From assembly GCF_014642655.1 (NCBI RefSeq), contig NZ_BMIR01000012.1, positions 32,939 through 96,938 on the forward strand: a DNA stretch of 64,000 bases, read 5' to 3'. This document shows, piece after piece, positions 19,089 to 26,869 of the stretch (the stretch's first letter is position 1; the number at the start of each line of letters is the position of its first letter). The notes under the pieces are model-generated. The model worked only from the letters and a program-made list of their open reading frames with translations, was not told the origin of the DNA and did not search any database. Source of the DNA: Pullulanibacillus camelliae (GTDB lineage: Bacteria > Bacillota > Bacilli > Bacillales > Sporolactobacillaceae). A program made the position numbers and the translations under genes.

Positions 19089-19682
19089 CTAATCGCGAAA
19101 TTTTTCTATCAAAACTGGATGAAGTTGTTTTCTCTCCAAGGCAGCTTCAACTGTTTCAGGAATGACTTCCATTCGTGAGACGAGCGATGTCTTCTTTTTC
19201 ACGGGATCATCTTGACCAAAAGGAATAAAGAAGACATTTTTTGCAACCATTAATTTTGCGATATTTGCCATGCTTAACCCTAGACCATCATTGGTTGAAA
19301 TACCTAAGACCACAGGGCTTTCATTCCTTAATGTTGCTTTAGCAGCCATGAGAACGGGGCTGTCTGTTGTGGCGTTAGCAAACTTGCTGAGTGAATTGCC
19401 CGTAAGTGGTGCAATAACCATCACATCCAAGGGCGTCTTCGGACCAAATGGTTCAGCTTCGACTATTGAGTCAACGACCTTATTCCCTGTGACTTCTTCA
19501 AGCTTCCTAACCCAATCAAGGCCATCACCAAAACGTGTATTGGTATGTTTAACAGTATAGGTAACAAAAGGGCTGACATTGGCTCCGAGCTCAACCAAAC
19601 GCTCAATTTGTGGTAGCACTGCGCCATAAGTACAATGTGAACCCGTCATGCCAAAACCAATGTGTTTTCCTTTAAGATCCAA
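19089..19682 (-). CDS. dpaB: Dipicolinate synthase subunit B (SpoVFB)
   Basis: DpaB is the flavoprotein-like subunit of dipicolinate synthase, made in the mother cell during sporulation; dipicolinate loads the spore core with calcium. I chose the TTG at 19682 (197 residues), with GAGGAGG upstream. It gives the family start LDLKGKHIGFGMTGSHCTYG, whereas the open frame to 19862 adds 60 unrelated residues translated from inside dpaA. Visible motifs include the flavin-fold loop GSHCTYG and APLTGNSLSKFAN. The first 11 bases overlap dpaA, so the two are translationally coupled. Confidence 0.93.
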   Translation of the reverse strand: MDLKGKHIGFGMTGSHCTYGAVLPQIERLVELGANVSPFVTYTVKHTNTRFGDGLDWVRKLEEVTGNKVVDSIVEAEPFGPKTPLDVMVIAPLTGNSLSKFANATTDSPVLMAAKATLRNESPVVLGISTNDGLGLSMANIAKLMVAKNVFFIPFGQDDPVKKKTSLVSRMEVIPETVEAALERKQLHPVLIEKFRD

Positions 19683-20577
19683 TGGTATCGTCCTCCTCAA
19701 TATATTTTTCCAATAAAAGCTCTGAAAGGACATTGCCAATAATTCGGCCAGCTGTTTTTGGGGCAACCATCGCAGGAATCCCAAGAACATGTAATGCTTT
19801 GATTCCCCGTTTTTCGGCATAGCGAAAATCGGTTCCACCTGGGTTAGATGCAATGTCAACAATTAATGCACGTGATGGCATTTTTGATAGAACCTTTCCG
19901 GTTAAAACACGTGATGGAATCGTATTGATACAAACATCAACGTCAGTGATATACTTCTCTAAATCTTTTATATGAAAAGGGATCATCCCCATCTCTCTAA
20001 TTCTTGCCAAACTTTCAGGCTCTCTAGCACCAACACAAACTTTGGCTCCTAAAGCATCAAAGGTCCTAGCCATGGTCATTCCTGTACGGCCTAATCCAAG
20101 AATGACTACATTGGACTGATGGATGGTAATATCTGTATTCTGAATCACCATCATCAACGTCCCTTCTACTGTTGGAATAGAATTATAAATCGCCACATCA
20201 TCCCGTTCAAAAAGCTGTACAACCTCCCGCTGACAAGTCTTGGCACATTCTCTTAAATAAGGTGTACTAATCCCCGAATAAATGGTGCAGTGATCCGGGG
20301 TTTGTTGAAGCCATTCCTCTGTAATTCGAACGGATTTATCGCTAAAGACCGTCTCTACTGTCCCATCATCACTTGTGCCGCTGACCGGTAGCACAATCGC
20401 ATCAACAGTACTATATTGAATATCTTCAACATCAATCTTAGAAACACCGGCATAATAGCGGTCAAGCTGATCAAAACCGACTAAATCCAACGTTGCATCA
20501 AGTTCATTTAACTTATTGATGACCTCAAGCTGTCTGGCATCACCACCTAAAATCACTATGTGGACGCCTGTTAACAT
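19672..20577 (-). CDS. dpaA: Dipicolinate synthase subunit A (SpoVFA)
   Basis: DpaA is the dehydrogenase-like subunit of dipicolinate synthase, converting the DapA product to pyridine-2,6-dicarboxylate. The 301-residue protein has a Rossmann nucleotide-binding loop, GLGRTG (residues 161-166), in its C-terminal half, followed by NTIPSRVL. An AAGGGGG ribosome binding site precedes the ATG. A close sigma-K promoter match lies 65-93 bases upstream, consistent with mother-cell expression. In B. subtilis ymxH precedes this gene; here repeats occupy that place. Its presence is strong evidence for a spore former. Confidence 0.95.
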   Translation of the reverse strand: MLTGVHIVILGGDARQLEVINKLNELDATLDLVGFDQLDRYYAGVSKIDVEDIQYSTVDAIVLPVSGTSDDGTVETVFSDKSVRITEEWLQQTPDHCTIYSGISTPYLRECAKTCQREVVQLFERDDVAIYNSIPTVEGTLMMVIQNTDITIHQSNVVILGLGRTGMTMARTFDALGAKVCVGAREPESLARIREMGMIPFHIKDLEKYITDVDVCINTIPSRVLTGKVLSKMPSRALIVDIASNPGGTDFRYAEKRGIKALHVLGIPAMVAPKTAGRIIGNVLSELLLEKYIEEDDTIGS

Positions 20578-20641
20578 GTGTGTTCCCCCTTATTTATAGA
20601 TTTAAGACTTTGGAGGAAGTCTTCTGGGTTATTGTCTGGGT

Positions 20642-20670
20642 TATCATATGTCGATGTAGGAAATGAGGTG
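20642..20670 (-). promoter_or_regulatory. Sigma-K-type promoter of dpaA-dpaB
   Basis: On the minus strand CACC (20667-20670) and CATATGATA (20642-20650) are separated by 16 bases. This fits the Bacillus sigma-K consensus (CAC at -35, CATAnnnTA at -10) in sequence and spacing. It lies 65 bases upstream of dpaA, a gene known to be sigma-K dependent in B. subtilis. Confidence 0.75.
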
Positions 20671-20821
20671 AATAAAAAAGTGTAGGACAGCCCCCTACTA
20701 AGGAGTCGTCCCTTATCCTGAAATGGAAGAAGCTCGGTGAGGCGCATCTTATAGTAAAACACGAGCTTTAAAAACATTTCAGGCATGGGATGTTCTTTCA
20801 ATCCCACAGACGCATTGACGG

Positions 20822-20967
20822 CCAAACTAGAGTCCTACGGGAAGTGGGAGAGCGGTAAGACCTTAGCAGTCCGAAGGCGCGAGGAGGCTTACTACTTCCC
20901 GCGGAAAGCGAGCGGCCTGAGAGCGGAATCGCGCACCATCCTCATGATCAGAAATTTTATACTTTCT
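20822..20967 (+). repeat. R1 intergenic repeat, second copy
   Basis: The core 20835-20913 reads GGGAAGTGGGAGA, GGTAAGACC, GAGGAGGCTTACTACTTCC and GCGGAAAGCGAGCG, in the same order as the minus strand of the 15.4-kb copy. It is followed by a tail (20927-20967) that recurs at 9384-9424. It abuts R2 on its right. There is no open reading frame of interest. Confidence 0.7.
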
Positions 20968-20975
20968 TTTCTTTT

Positions 20976-21138
20976 AGAAAACTTGGCTTGCACCCCTTCG
21001 CTGGTACTCCTGATGTGATTTTTGCCAATCACACACTTAGGGTACCCGCAAGCCTCAGATGGCGAAAGTCAAAGTTACACTTATACCTCTCTTCCTTTAT
21101 GAGCATCAGCGAAGTTATTACATTCTGATAGTATAAAA
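20976..21138 (+). repeat. R2 intergenic repeat, longest copy
   Basis: About 160 bp: GAAAACTTGGCTT, CTCCTGATGTGATT, AATCACACACTTAGGG, CGCAAGCCTCAG, GGCGAAAGTCAAAGTTACAC, CTTCCTTTATGAGC and CATTCTGATAGTA, in order. It contains a 7-bp hairpin, TGTGATT (21014-21020) with AATCACA (21027-21033). Partial copies lie at 23.6, 23.9, 29.0 and 44.9 kb. Confidence 0.65.
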
Positions 21139-21168
21139 AAGCTTCTATCGAAAAAAATCGATAGAAGC
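21133..21168 (-). terminator. Intrinsic terminator of mlpA
   Basis: A perfect 10-bp stem GCTTCTATCG/CGATAGAAGC with an eight-base loop, followed on the minus strand by six Ts. It lies about 27 bases past the mlpA stop codon. Confidence 0.9.
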
Positions 21169-21194
21169 CATAAAGTTTCTCTTATTTTTAAGGA

Positions 21195-22430
21195 TTATTT
21201 TCTTACTGGAAGCTCTCCAGATGGGCTAATCACTGAGCATGAGTAATCTCGTTTAAACAGTCTCTCAGAGATATTTTTGATGTCTTTCATGGTCACTGCC
21301 TCGATCAATGTTGTAATCTCATCAAGCGACCGATGCTTTTGAAGAAGCAATTCATTTTTGGCATTACGGTTCATTCGACTTGATGTACTTTCTAAGCTGA
21401 GCATCAAATTGCCTTTGATTTGTTCTTGGCTATTTCTCAATTCTTTTTCCGTAATGCCTTTTTCTAAAATAGTATCGATGGTCAAAAAGATGGTATCAAA
21501 GAGCGCCTCAGTTTGCTCGGCACCTGTTCCGCCGTAGATCGTAAACAAGCCACTGTCTTTATGAGCAGAGTGGTAGGAAAAGATCGAGTAAGCGAGCCCT
21601 CGTTCCTCCCTTACCTCCTGAAATAGGCGACTGCTCATGCTTCCGCCAATAATATTGTTTAAAACAATCAATGGATAAATCGCCTCGTCACCAATAGGTA
21701 AACCGTTAAACCCAATGCACAAATGCGCCTGTTCGGTATCCTTTTGCTTGGCAATTTTTCCAGGATGAAAGGCAGGCTTCAACGATTCTTCAAGTGTGCG
21801 CGCTGCCTTATACTCACAAAAAATCGTTTCAATGTGCTGAATAAACGCTTCATCAACATTTCCCGCAATCGATATGACAATGTTCTCCGGTAGATAATGT
21901 GACTTCATATGGTCGACTAGAGCCGCCTTATCAAAACGGTTTAAAGAGTCCTCCGTCCCCAAAATGGAATAACCAAGAGGATGATCCTTATATGTAACTT
22001 GACTTAATAAATCATGGACACGGTCATCAGGTGTATCCTCATACATTTTAATCTCTTCAAATACCACTTGCTTCTCTTTGTTAAGCTCTGTTTCATCGAA
22101 GGTGGAATGAAAGAGCATATCGGCTAAAATGTCCACTGCGTATTCAGCATAATCATCTAACACCCTAGCATAGAGGCATGTATATTCCTTAGATGTAAAT
22201 GCATTCACCTGGCCACCAACACGATCAAAAGCTTCTGCAATCTCACGGGCATTACGCGTCTTGGTACCTTTAAAGAGCATGTGCTCAATAAAATGTGATA
22301 TGCCATTGTTGTCCACGTTTTCATCACGTGAGCCTGTACCAATCCATACGCCAATAGTCACTGAACGAACGGTTGGAATTTTTTCTAAAACAACGCGCAC
22401 GCCATTTGCACATGTATGTCTTGTGATCAA
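21195..22430 (-). CDS. mlpA: M16 family zinc metallopeptidase MlpA (YmxG)
   Basis: A 411-residue processing-peptidase-like M16 protease. The zinc motif HFIEH is at residues 46-50, and the third ligand lies in the EKQVVFEEIKMYEDTPDDR region near 120-138. It should be catalytically active and may act as a homodimer. In B. subtilis MlpA is linked to control of extracellular protease production; the substrate is not established. It starts with TTG, with AGGGGG upstream. It has its own candidate promoter and a strong terminator, so it is probably monocistronic here, unlike its B. subtilis neighbourhood with ymxH. Confidence 0.93.
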   Translation of the reverse strand: MITRHTCANGVRVVLEKIPTVRSVTIGVWIGTGSRDENVDNNGISHFIEHMLFKGTKTRNAREIAEAFDRVGGQVNAFTSKEYTCLYARVLDDYAEYAVDILADMLFHSTFDETELNKEKQVVFEEIKMYEDTPDDRVHDLLSQVTYKDHPLGYSILGTEDSLNRFDKAALVDHMKSHYLPENIVISIAGNVDEAFIQHIETIFCEYKAARTLEESLKPAFHPGKIAKQKDTEQAHLCIGFNGLPIGDEAIYPLIVLNNIIGGSMSSRLFQEVREERGLAYSIFSYHSAHKDSGLFTIYGGTGAEQTEALFDTIFLTIDTILEKGITEKELRNSQEQIKGNLMLSLESTSSRMNRNAKNELLLQKHRSLDEITTLIEAVTMKDIKNISERLFKRDYSCSVISPSGELPVRK

Positions 22431-22491
22431 ATTGCTACCCCCTAAACGTCAATAGACGTGATTCGTTGTATTTTTGTCAGCGACAAATCCT

Positions 22492-22520
22492 ATTCTATAA
22501 CGCGATAAGCACTAAGTAAA
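22492..22520 (-). promoter_or_regulatory. Candidate sigma-A promoter of mlpA
   Basis: On the minus strand TTTACT (22515-22520) and TAGAAT (22492-22497) are separated by 17 bases, about 62 bases upstream of the mlpA TTG start. Confidence 0.45.
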
Positions 22521-22578
22521 TTTAGCCTTAATGAATACTATAACATGTTCGGATTTAAGCCACAAACTGTAAGTTCTT

Positions 22579-23544
22579 TTATTCATGAACCCTTCCTTCA
22601 TCGGTTAATGCTGACAGTGTCCCCAATTGATACCCTTTGTTTTTGATCGTTTCAATGATAGTCGGCAAAGCTTCAACCTCTGATTGACTCGGTGTTAAAC
22701 GAATAATGGAGCCAGCCTCAACCTTTTCAGAAACCTGTCTGGTGATGCTTGATGGCGTTTCCTGACTTAGCGCACCGCCATCAAAGGTCCAAAGCGCTGT
22801 AATCATATGCAAGGCATGCGAAACAGCCAACACTTGTTCATCATAATGCCCCATGGGTGGCGTTAACCATCTCGGCTTGACGTTCAACAGAGCTTCAATG
22901 ATTTTATTGGCATTTTCTAATTGCTTTGTTGCTTGAGTGTTGGATAGCTCAGTCAAGTCCTTTTGCTCCATACCAAAATTTCCAATTTCATGATTCTCAT
23001 CACTGATCATCAAGGCTAAATTTGAATGAGCTTTCACCCATTCTGCATCTAAGAAAAATGTTGAAGAAAGCTCAGCTTGATTTAAAATTTCCAATATCTT
23101 AGGTATATATTCCCCACCACTCGCCACATCAAACACAAGGGCAACCATTGGTTTTTCTGGATTCCCTTTGTAGATCGGAGCCGGTTGAATATCTTCCAGA
23201 TGTACACGCGGCGCTGTTTCTTCATAAATCAATTTTTGAGAGTTAAAATGGCCACTGGATTTTAATTTTTCATAAGAAGCTTTGACATTAACCTGTAATC
23301 CATTGTACCCCGGTATTGCCTTCCATACACTGTCTGTTCTAGCATTAATTGGCTTGATATTATGTTTTGCAGCATAGCTTTTAATCTTTTGATACAGGGG
23401 ACTGGCCATAGCCTGAACCGGTTGTATCTCCCGATCGCTTGGAATGAATTGTGACTGATAAAACGCTTTATACGAAGGAAAAGCGGAAAAAGTAAGTACG
23501 AATAGGACTGCGAAAAGGCTGTATTGAAGCCCTCTTTTACGCAA
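22579..23544 (-). CDS. ylxY: Polysaccharide-deacetylase-fold protein YlxY, probably degenerate
   Basis: A NodB-homology protein (321 residues) with an N-terminal signal/anchor segment (about residues 6-23, QYSLFAVLFVLTFSAF), so it acts outside the membrane. I chose the TTG at 23544, with AAGGAGGG upstream. Active NodB enzymes need an Asp-Asp motif and a His-x3-4-His motif. Here the corresponding stretches read VFDVASGG and NHEIGNFGMEQ, so a metal-binding Asp and the second His are missing. Position between pnp and mlpA matches B. subtilis ylxY. It probably binds rather than cleaves its ligand, but that is inference. Confidence 0.85.
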   Translation of the reverse strand: MRKRGLQYSLFAVLFVLTFSAFPSYKAFYQSQFIPSDREIQPVQAMASPLYQKIKSYAAKHNIKPINARTDSVWKAIPGYNGLQVNVKASYEKLKSSGHFNSQKLIYEETAPRVHLEDIQPAPIYKGNPEKPMVALVFDVASGGEYIPKILEILNQAELSSTFFLDAEWVKAHSNLALMISDENHEIGNFGMEQKDLTELSNTQATKQLENANKIIEALLNVKPRWLTPPMGHYDEQVLAVSHALHMITALWTFDGGALSQETPSSITRQVSEKVEAGSIIRLTPSQSEVEALPTIIETIKNKGYQLGTLSALTDEGRVHE

Positions 23545-23587
23545 AGGAGTCCCTCCTTTTCTCCAGCAGGTTTCACTAATGTCGTCT

Positions 23588-23692
23588 GAAACTTGGCTTA
23601 TCGCCAAGCCACAGTTGGCGAAAATCAAAGTTACACTTATACTATCTTCCTTTATGAGCGTCAGCAAAGTTATACATTCTGATAGTACAAAA
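23588..23692 (+). repeat. R2 repeat, partial copy
   Basis: It shares GAAACTTGGCTT, TTGGCGAAA, TCAAAGTTACACTTATAC, CTTCCTTTATGAGCGTCAGC and ATACATTCTGATAGTA with the 21.0-kb copy. The TGTGATT hairpin section is missing. Confidence 0.65.
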
Positions 23693-23798
23693 AAACTCTT
23701 GTGTTATTACCTTATGCGGACAAACTGACTGGCTAGAACGAAGGATTCATTAGAAAATTAAAAGTGTGAATGGAGGCTGGGAAAAAAACCAGTAAATT

Positions 23799-23839
23799 AA
23801 AAGTGGCACCTACCAAAAATTGGTGGGTGCCACTTTTTT
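23799..23839. terminator. Strong bidirectional terminator-like hairpin
   Basis: AAAAGTGGCACCTACCA (23799-23815) pairs with TGGTGGGTGCCACTTTT across a five-base loop: a stem of about 17 bp with one G-U pair, A-rich on one side and T-rich on the other. It would terminate transcription in both directions. It is 180 bases from pnp, which already has its own terminator. Confidence 0.7.
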
Positions 23840-23892
23840 GAATTAAAAAGTATAAAAGTCTGTTTGTCATCGGAATTGGCAATCAAATTACT

Positions 23893-23980
23893 TACTAAGA
23901 GTGCCCGCAAGCTGCAGAAGGGGACAGTCAAAGTCCAAATTATAAGCGGTTCCGCAAAGTTATACATTCTGACGCCATAA
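23893..23980 (+). repeat. R2 repeat, partial and divergent copy
   Basis: It shares GTGCCCGCAAGC, AGTCAAAGT and GCAAAGTTATACATTCTGA with other R2 copies, in order. The middle is shortened. Confidence 0.5.
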
Positions 23981-24015
23981 AAAAAGAGAGTGGTCATGGA
24001 CCTGACCTCACTCTT
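23979..24015 (-). terminator. Intrinsic terminator of pnp
   Basis: The minus strand reads AGAGTGAGGTCA, a short loop, TGACCACTCTC, then seven Ts. It starts two bases after the pnp stop codon. Confidence 0.85.
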
Positions 24016-24016
24016 G

Positions 24017-26137
24017 TTATTGCTTTTGTGTTTCTTTTTCTTGTTCCTCAGTCGTTAACGCTTGTTTTCTTGAGAGCTTGACGCGCCCTTGTTTGTCAAT
24101 ATCGATGACCTTAACAAGCACTTCATCACCAATGGCTACAACATCTTCCACCTTGCCAACACGCTTGTTATCCAGTTCTGAAATATGAACTAAACCATCT
24201 TTTGAATTGAATAGTTCAACGAAGGCACCGAACTTCTCAATGCGCTTGACTTTACCGACATACATATCACCGACTTTAACCTCGCGAACGATGTCTTCGA
24301 TAGTACTCTTCGCTTTGTCATTCATTTGTTGGTTAGTCGAAGCAATATAAATCGTACCATCTTGTTCGATGTCAATTTTAACACCTGTATCATCAATAAT
24401 TTTATTGATCATTTTACCGCTTGGTCCGATGACATCACGAATCTTATCTGGATCAATGCTCATGGTAAGAATCTTCGGAGCATATTTAGAAAGCTCATGT
24501 CTTGGCTCACTAATCGTGCTCATCATATGCTTCAGAATTGTCATGCGCCCTTCACGTGCTTGTGTGAGTGCTGTTTCAAGAATTTCGCGATTGATACCGG
24601 AAATCTTGATATCCATCTGTAAGGCTGTAACCCCTTTTTCTGTTCCTGCGACTTTAAAGTCCATATCGCCAAGCGCATCTTCCATGCCTTGGATGTCCGT
24701 TAAAACAACGACATCCTCCTCATGCTTGACCAGACCCATAGCAATCCCTGCAACTGGCGCTTTAATGGGCACCCCTGCATCCATCATCGCCATTGTACTT
24801 GCACAGATGCTCGCTTGAGATGTCGAGCCATTTGATTCAAGGACCTCTGAAACCAAGCGAATGGTATAAGGGAAATCCTTTTCATCAGGAACGACAGGTT
24901 CCAAAGCACGTTCCCCTAAAGCCCCGTGTCCAATTTCTCGGCGACCAGGAGCTCGCATCGGTCTAGCTTCACCCACACTAAATGGAGGAAAATTATAATG
25001 ATGCATAAAGCGTTTGGATTCTTCCATGTCCAATCCATCAAGAATTTGCACATCTCCTAAAGCACCAAGCGTACAAATGCTTAAAGCCTGAGTTTGACCA
25101 CGAGTAAACAGCGCAGAACCATGGGTGCGTGGGAGTAAACCCGTTGCAGAAGAGAGCGGACGAATTTCGTTGATTTTACGCCCATCAGGACGAATGTTAT
25201 CCACGACAATCGTGCGGCGAACTTCTTCTTTGACAATTTTATGAAGAACATCCTCAATCTGCGCTATCTTGTCTTCATAAGCTTCATCTGCTTCATATTT
25301 TTCGATGACTTCAGATTTCACACCATCAATGGCCTGATCACGTGCCTGCTTATCTTTTGTCAAGATTGCCTGTTTCAATTTTTCAGTCGCTTCTTGGCGA
25401 ATTTGCTGTTCAAGAGCTTCTTCTGCCTTAAATAATGTAACCGTCATTTTTTCTTTGCCAACTTCAGCAGCGATTTGCTCTTGGAAGCTGACGAGCTGTT
25501 TAATGTTTTCATGGCCAAATAAAATGGCGTCAAGCATCACTTCTTCAGGGACTTCATCGGCACCTGCTTCAACCATGTTAATCGCATCTTTTGTTCCTGC
25601 AACGGTCAAATGGATATCACTTTTCTCGGCTTGCTCTGAAGTCGGATTGATGACGAATTCTCCATCTACACGGCCAACGATGACACCTGCAACCGGTCCT
25701 TCAAAAGGAATATCAGAAATACAAAGGGAAAGCGAAGAACCAAACATAGCAGCCATTTCTGAAGAGCAATCCTGATCTACACTCATAACCATGCTGACAA
25801 CTTGAACTTCATTTCTGAATCCATCTTCAAAAAGCGGACGAATCGGACGGTCGATTAAACGACTGGCTAGAATCGCTTTCTCACTCGGACGTCCTTCTCT
25901 CTTAATAAAACCACCTGGAATTTTTCCCACAGCGTATAAACGCTCTTCGTAATTGACGGTCAATGGAAAAAATGGCAGATCCTTTGCTTCTTTTGAAGCG
26001 GTTGACGTGGACAAGACGGCTGTATCGCCATAGCGTACCATAACAGCTCCATTGGCTTGCTTCGCTAAATTACCAATTTCCAATGTCAGCTTACGGCCAG
26101 CCCAATCCATCGAATAAGTTTTGACTTGTTGTTCCAT
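24017..26137 (-). CDS. pnp: Polyribonucleotide nucleotidyltransferase (PNPase)
   Basis: PNPase is the main 3'-to-5' phosphorolytic exoribonuclease of mRNA decay. The 706-residue protein has two RNase PH-like domains (about residues 1-210 and 310-540) separated by a helical linker. A KH domain (about 555-615, with [10 protein letters not shown]) and a C-terminal S1 domain (about 620-690, [20 protein letters not shown]) follow. The second core keeps the typical [18 protein letters not shown] region. AAGGAAGGGG precedes the ATG. It follows rpsO after a terminator and a 310-bp leader with a hairpin. Confidence 0.97.
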   Translation of the reverse strand: MEQQVKTYSMDWAGRKLTLEIGNLAKQANGAVMVRYGDTAVLSTSTASKEAKDLPFFPLTVNYEERLYAVGKIPGGFIKREGRPSEKAILASRLIDRPIRPLFEDGFRNEVQVVSMVMSVDQDCSSEMAAMFGSSLSLCISDIPFEGPVAGVIVGRVDGEFVINPTSEQAEKSDIHLTVAGTKDAINMVEAGADEVPEEVMLDAILFGHENIKQLVSFQEQIAAEVGKEKMTVTLFKAEEALEQQIRQEATEKLKQAILTKDKQARDQAIDGVKSEVIEKYEADEAYEDKIAQIEDVLHKIVKEEVRRTIVVDNIRPDGRKINEIRPLSSATGLLPRTHGSALFTRGQTQALSICTLGALGDVQILDGLDMEESKRFMHHYNFPPFSVGEARPMRAPGRREIGHGALGERALEPVVPDEKDFPYTIRLVSEVLESNGSTSQASICASTMAMMDAGVPIKAPVAGIAMGLVKHEEDVVVLTDIQGMEDALGDMDFKVAGTEKGVTALQMDIKISGINREILETALTQAREGRMTILKHMMSTISEPRHELSKYAPKILTMSIDPDKIRDVIGPSGKMINKIIDDTGVKIDIEQDGTIYIASTNQQMNDKAKSTIEDIVREVKVGDMYVGKVKRIEKFGAFVELFNSKDGLVHISELDNKRVGKVEDVVAIGDEVLVKVIDIDKQGRVKLSRKQALTTEEQEKETQKQ

Positions 26138-26294
26138 GTATATTAAAGACCCCTTCCTTAAAAAACTGTTTCACAATATATTGGTTAGTCTGTCATCTTC
26201 AACGGGGTTAAATACTTGACGACTCAAATGAGGATCTATCTTAGAAACCCTTAACAGCTGCCGCGTTCCTGAAGTATTACGCGTGACGCCTTTA

Positions 26295-26320
26295 ATGCCG
26301 AGACTATAATAAGTCGGCAT
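26295..26320 (-). other. Hairpin in the pnp leader
   Basis: ATGCCG and CGGCAT form a stem, with an inner ACT/AGT pairing, a two-base bulge and an ATAATA loop. It lies about 160-185 bases upstream of the pnp start, with no T run. In E. coli an RNase III stem in the pnp leader allows PNPase to limit its own synthesis; a similar role here is inference. Confidence 0.45.
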
Positions 26321-26414
26321 CATTTGAGCTAAAACGTAGCATTCTATGTATAAGCCTCTATCGTCCATTGCTGAGAAACACTAGATAGGGACTCGATAGA
26401 CTTTGTAAATAGCG

Positions 26415-26443
26415 GAAAAAGCGGGATGACTCCCGCTTTTTTT
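26415..26443 (-). terminator. Intrinsic terminator of rpsO
   Basis: AAAAAGCGGGA, loop TGAC, TCCCGCTTTTTTT: a perfect 11-bp stem with A and T runs, so it works on both strands. It starts just beyond the rpsO stop codon. Confidence 0.9.
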
Positions 26444-26447
26444 GTCA

Positions 26448-26717
26448 CTATCGACGTAGTCCAAGTCGTTGGATTAAATCACGGTAGCGTGTGACATCTT
26501 TATTACGTAAATAAGTCAAAAGATGCTTACGTTTACCTACCATCATTAACAGACCTCTACGAGACGCATGATCTTTCTTATGAGTGCGTAGATGATCATT
26601 CAATGTATTGATTTGTTCCGTTAGGATAGCTACTTGCACCTCTGGTGAACCTGTGTCACCTTCGTGTGTTTTGAACTCTTCTACGAGTTGGTTTTTGCGT
26701 TCTTTTGTTAAAGCCAT
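26448..26717 (-). CDS. rpsO: 30S ribosomal protein S15
   Basis: S15 binds the central domain of 16S rRNA early in 30S assembly. The 89-residue protein is the standard length and begins [15 protein letters not shown], with the family signature [18 protein letters not shown] visible as [19 protein letters not shown] chose the ATG at 26717, with AAGGAGG eight bases upstream, over one three codons earlier that overlaps the binding site. A candidate promoter and an 80-base leader with pairing potential precede it, so autoregulation by S15 is possible. Confidence 0.97.
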   Translation of the reverse strand: MALTKERKNQLVEEFKTHEGDTGSPEVQVAILTEQINTLNDHLRTHKKDHASRRGLLMMVGKRKHLLTYLRNKDVTRYRDLIQRLGLRR

Positions 26718-26833
26718 CCATTTCACCTCCTTACAATTATCCCCAATAGCCTAGCAGCCGTTGGTGACTCGAGCAGCCACGCTATGGTTCATGAGTCAAA
26801 CATTAGCATACAACTTTTTCTAGCAAAATTCAA
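26718..26833 (-). promoter_or_regulatory. Promoter and candidate S15 leader of rpsO
   Basis: On the minus strand TTGAAT (26828-26833) and TATGCT (26805-26810) are 17 bases apart. The resulting leader of about 80 bases contains self-complementary segments (GTGGCTGCTCGAGTCAC and GGCTGCTAGGC). Several Firmicutes rpsO leaders bind S15; I could not fold or align this one. Confidence 0.45.
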
Positions 26834-26869
26834 GTTTTTCTTAGTCGTAATGAAGAACTTGGTGAAAGA

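Larger units (their letters stand above)
20578..21194. other. 617-bp non-coding gap between mlpA and dpaA
   Basis: This gap holds, from right to left, the mlpA terminator, an R2 repeat, an R1 repeat and the dpaA sigma-K promoter. A short leader hairpin (AAGACTT/AAGTCTT, 20603-20621) lies between promoter and dpaA. The open frame at 20571-20825 crosses the promoter and leader and has no family features. B. subtilis has ymxH here. Confidence 0.65.
23545..24016. other. 472-bp non-coding gap between pnp and ylxY
   Basis: This gap holds two partial R2 copies (23588-23692 and 23893-23980), a strong bidirectional hairpin between them (23799-23839) and the pnp terminator at its right end. No gene is supported. 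Confidence 0.65.
26138..26447. other. 310-bp gap between rpsO and pnp with leader hairpin
   Basis: This gap holds the rpsO terminator at its right end and a hairpin at 26295-26320. The open frame at 26171-26368 has no ribosome binding site or recognisable product. The rest is probably the pnp promoter and leader, though no clear promoter was found. Confidence 0.6.

Noticed and set aside
20571-20825. 84-codon minus-strand open frame between dpaA and mlpA, a possible replacement for ymxH
   Set aside because: It runs through the sigma-K promoter, the dpaA leader and part of R1, has no ribosome binding site of note and does not resemble the PRC-barrel YmxH family.
21014-21033. TGTGATT...AATCACA in R2 as a CRP/Fnr-type operator
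   Set aside because: The half-sites are too far apart for the TGTGA-N6-TCACA pattern, and the copies are not placed at promoters. A hairpin explains them better.
26171-26368. 65-codon minus-strand frame between rpsO and pnp
   Set aside because: No ribosome binding site, overlaps the leader hairpin, and the translation has no recognisable family features.
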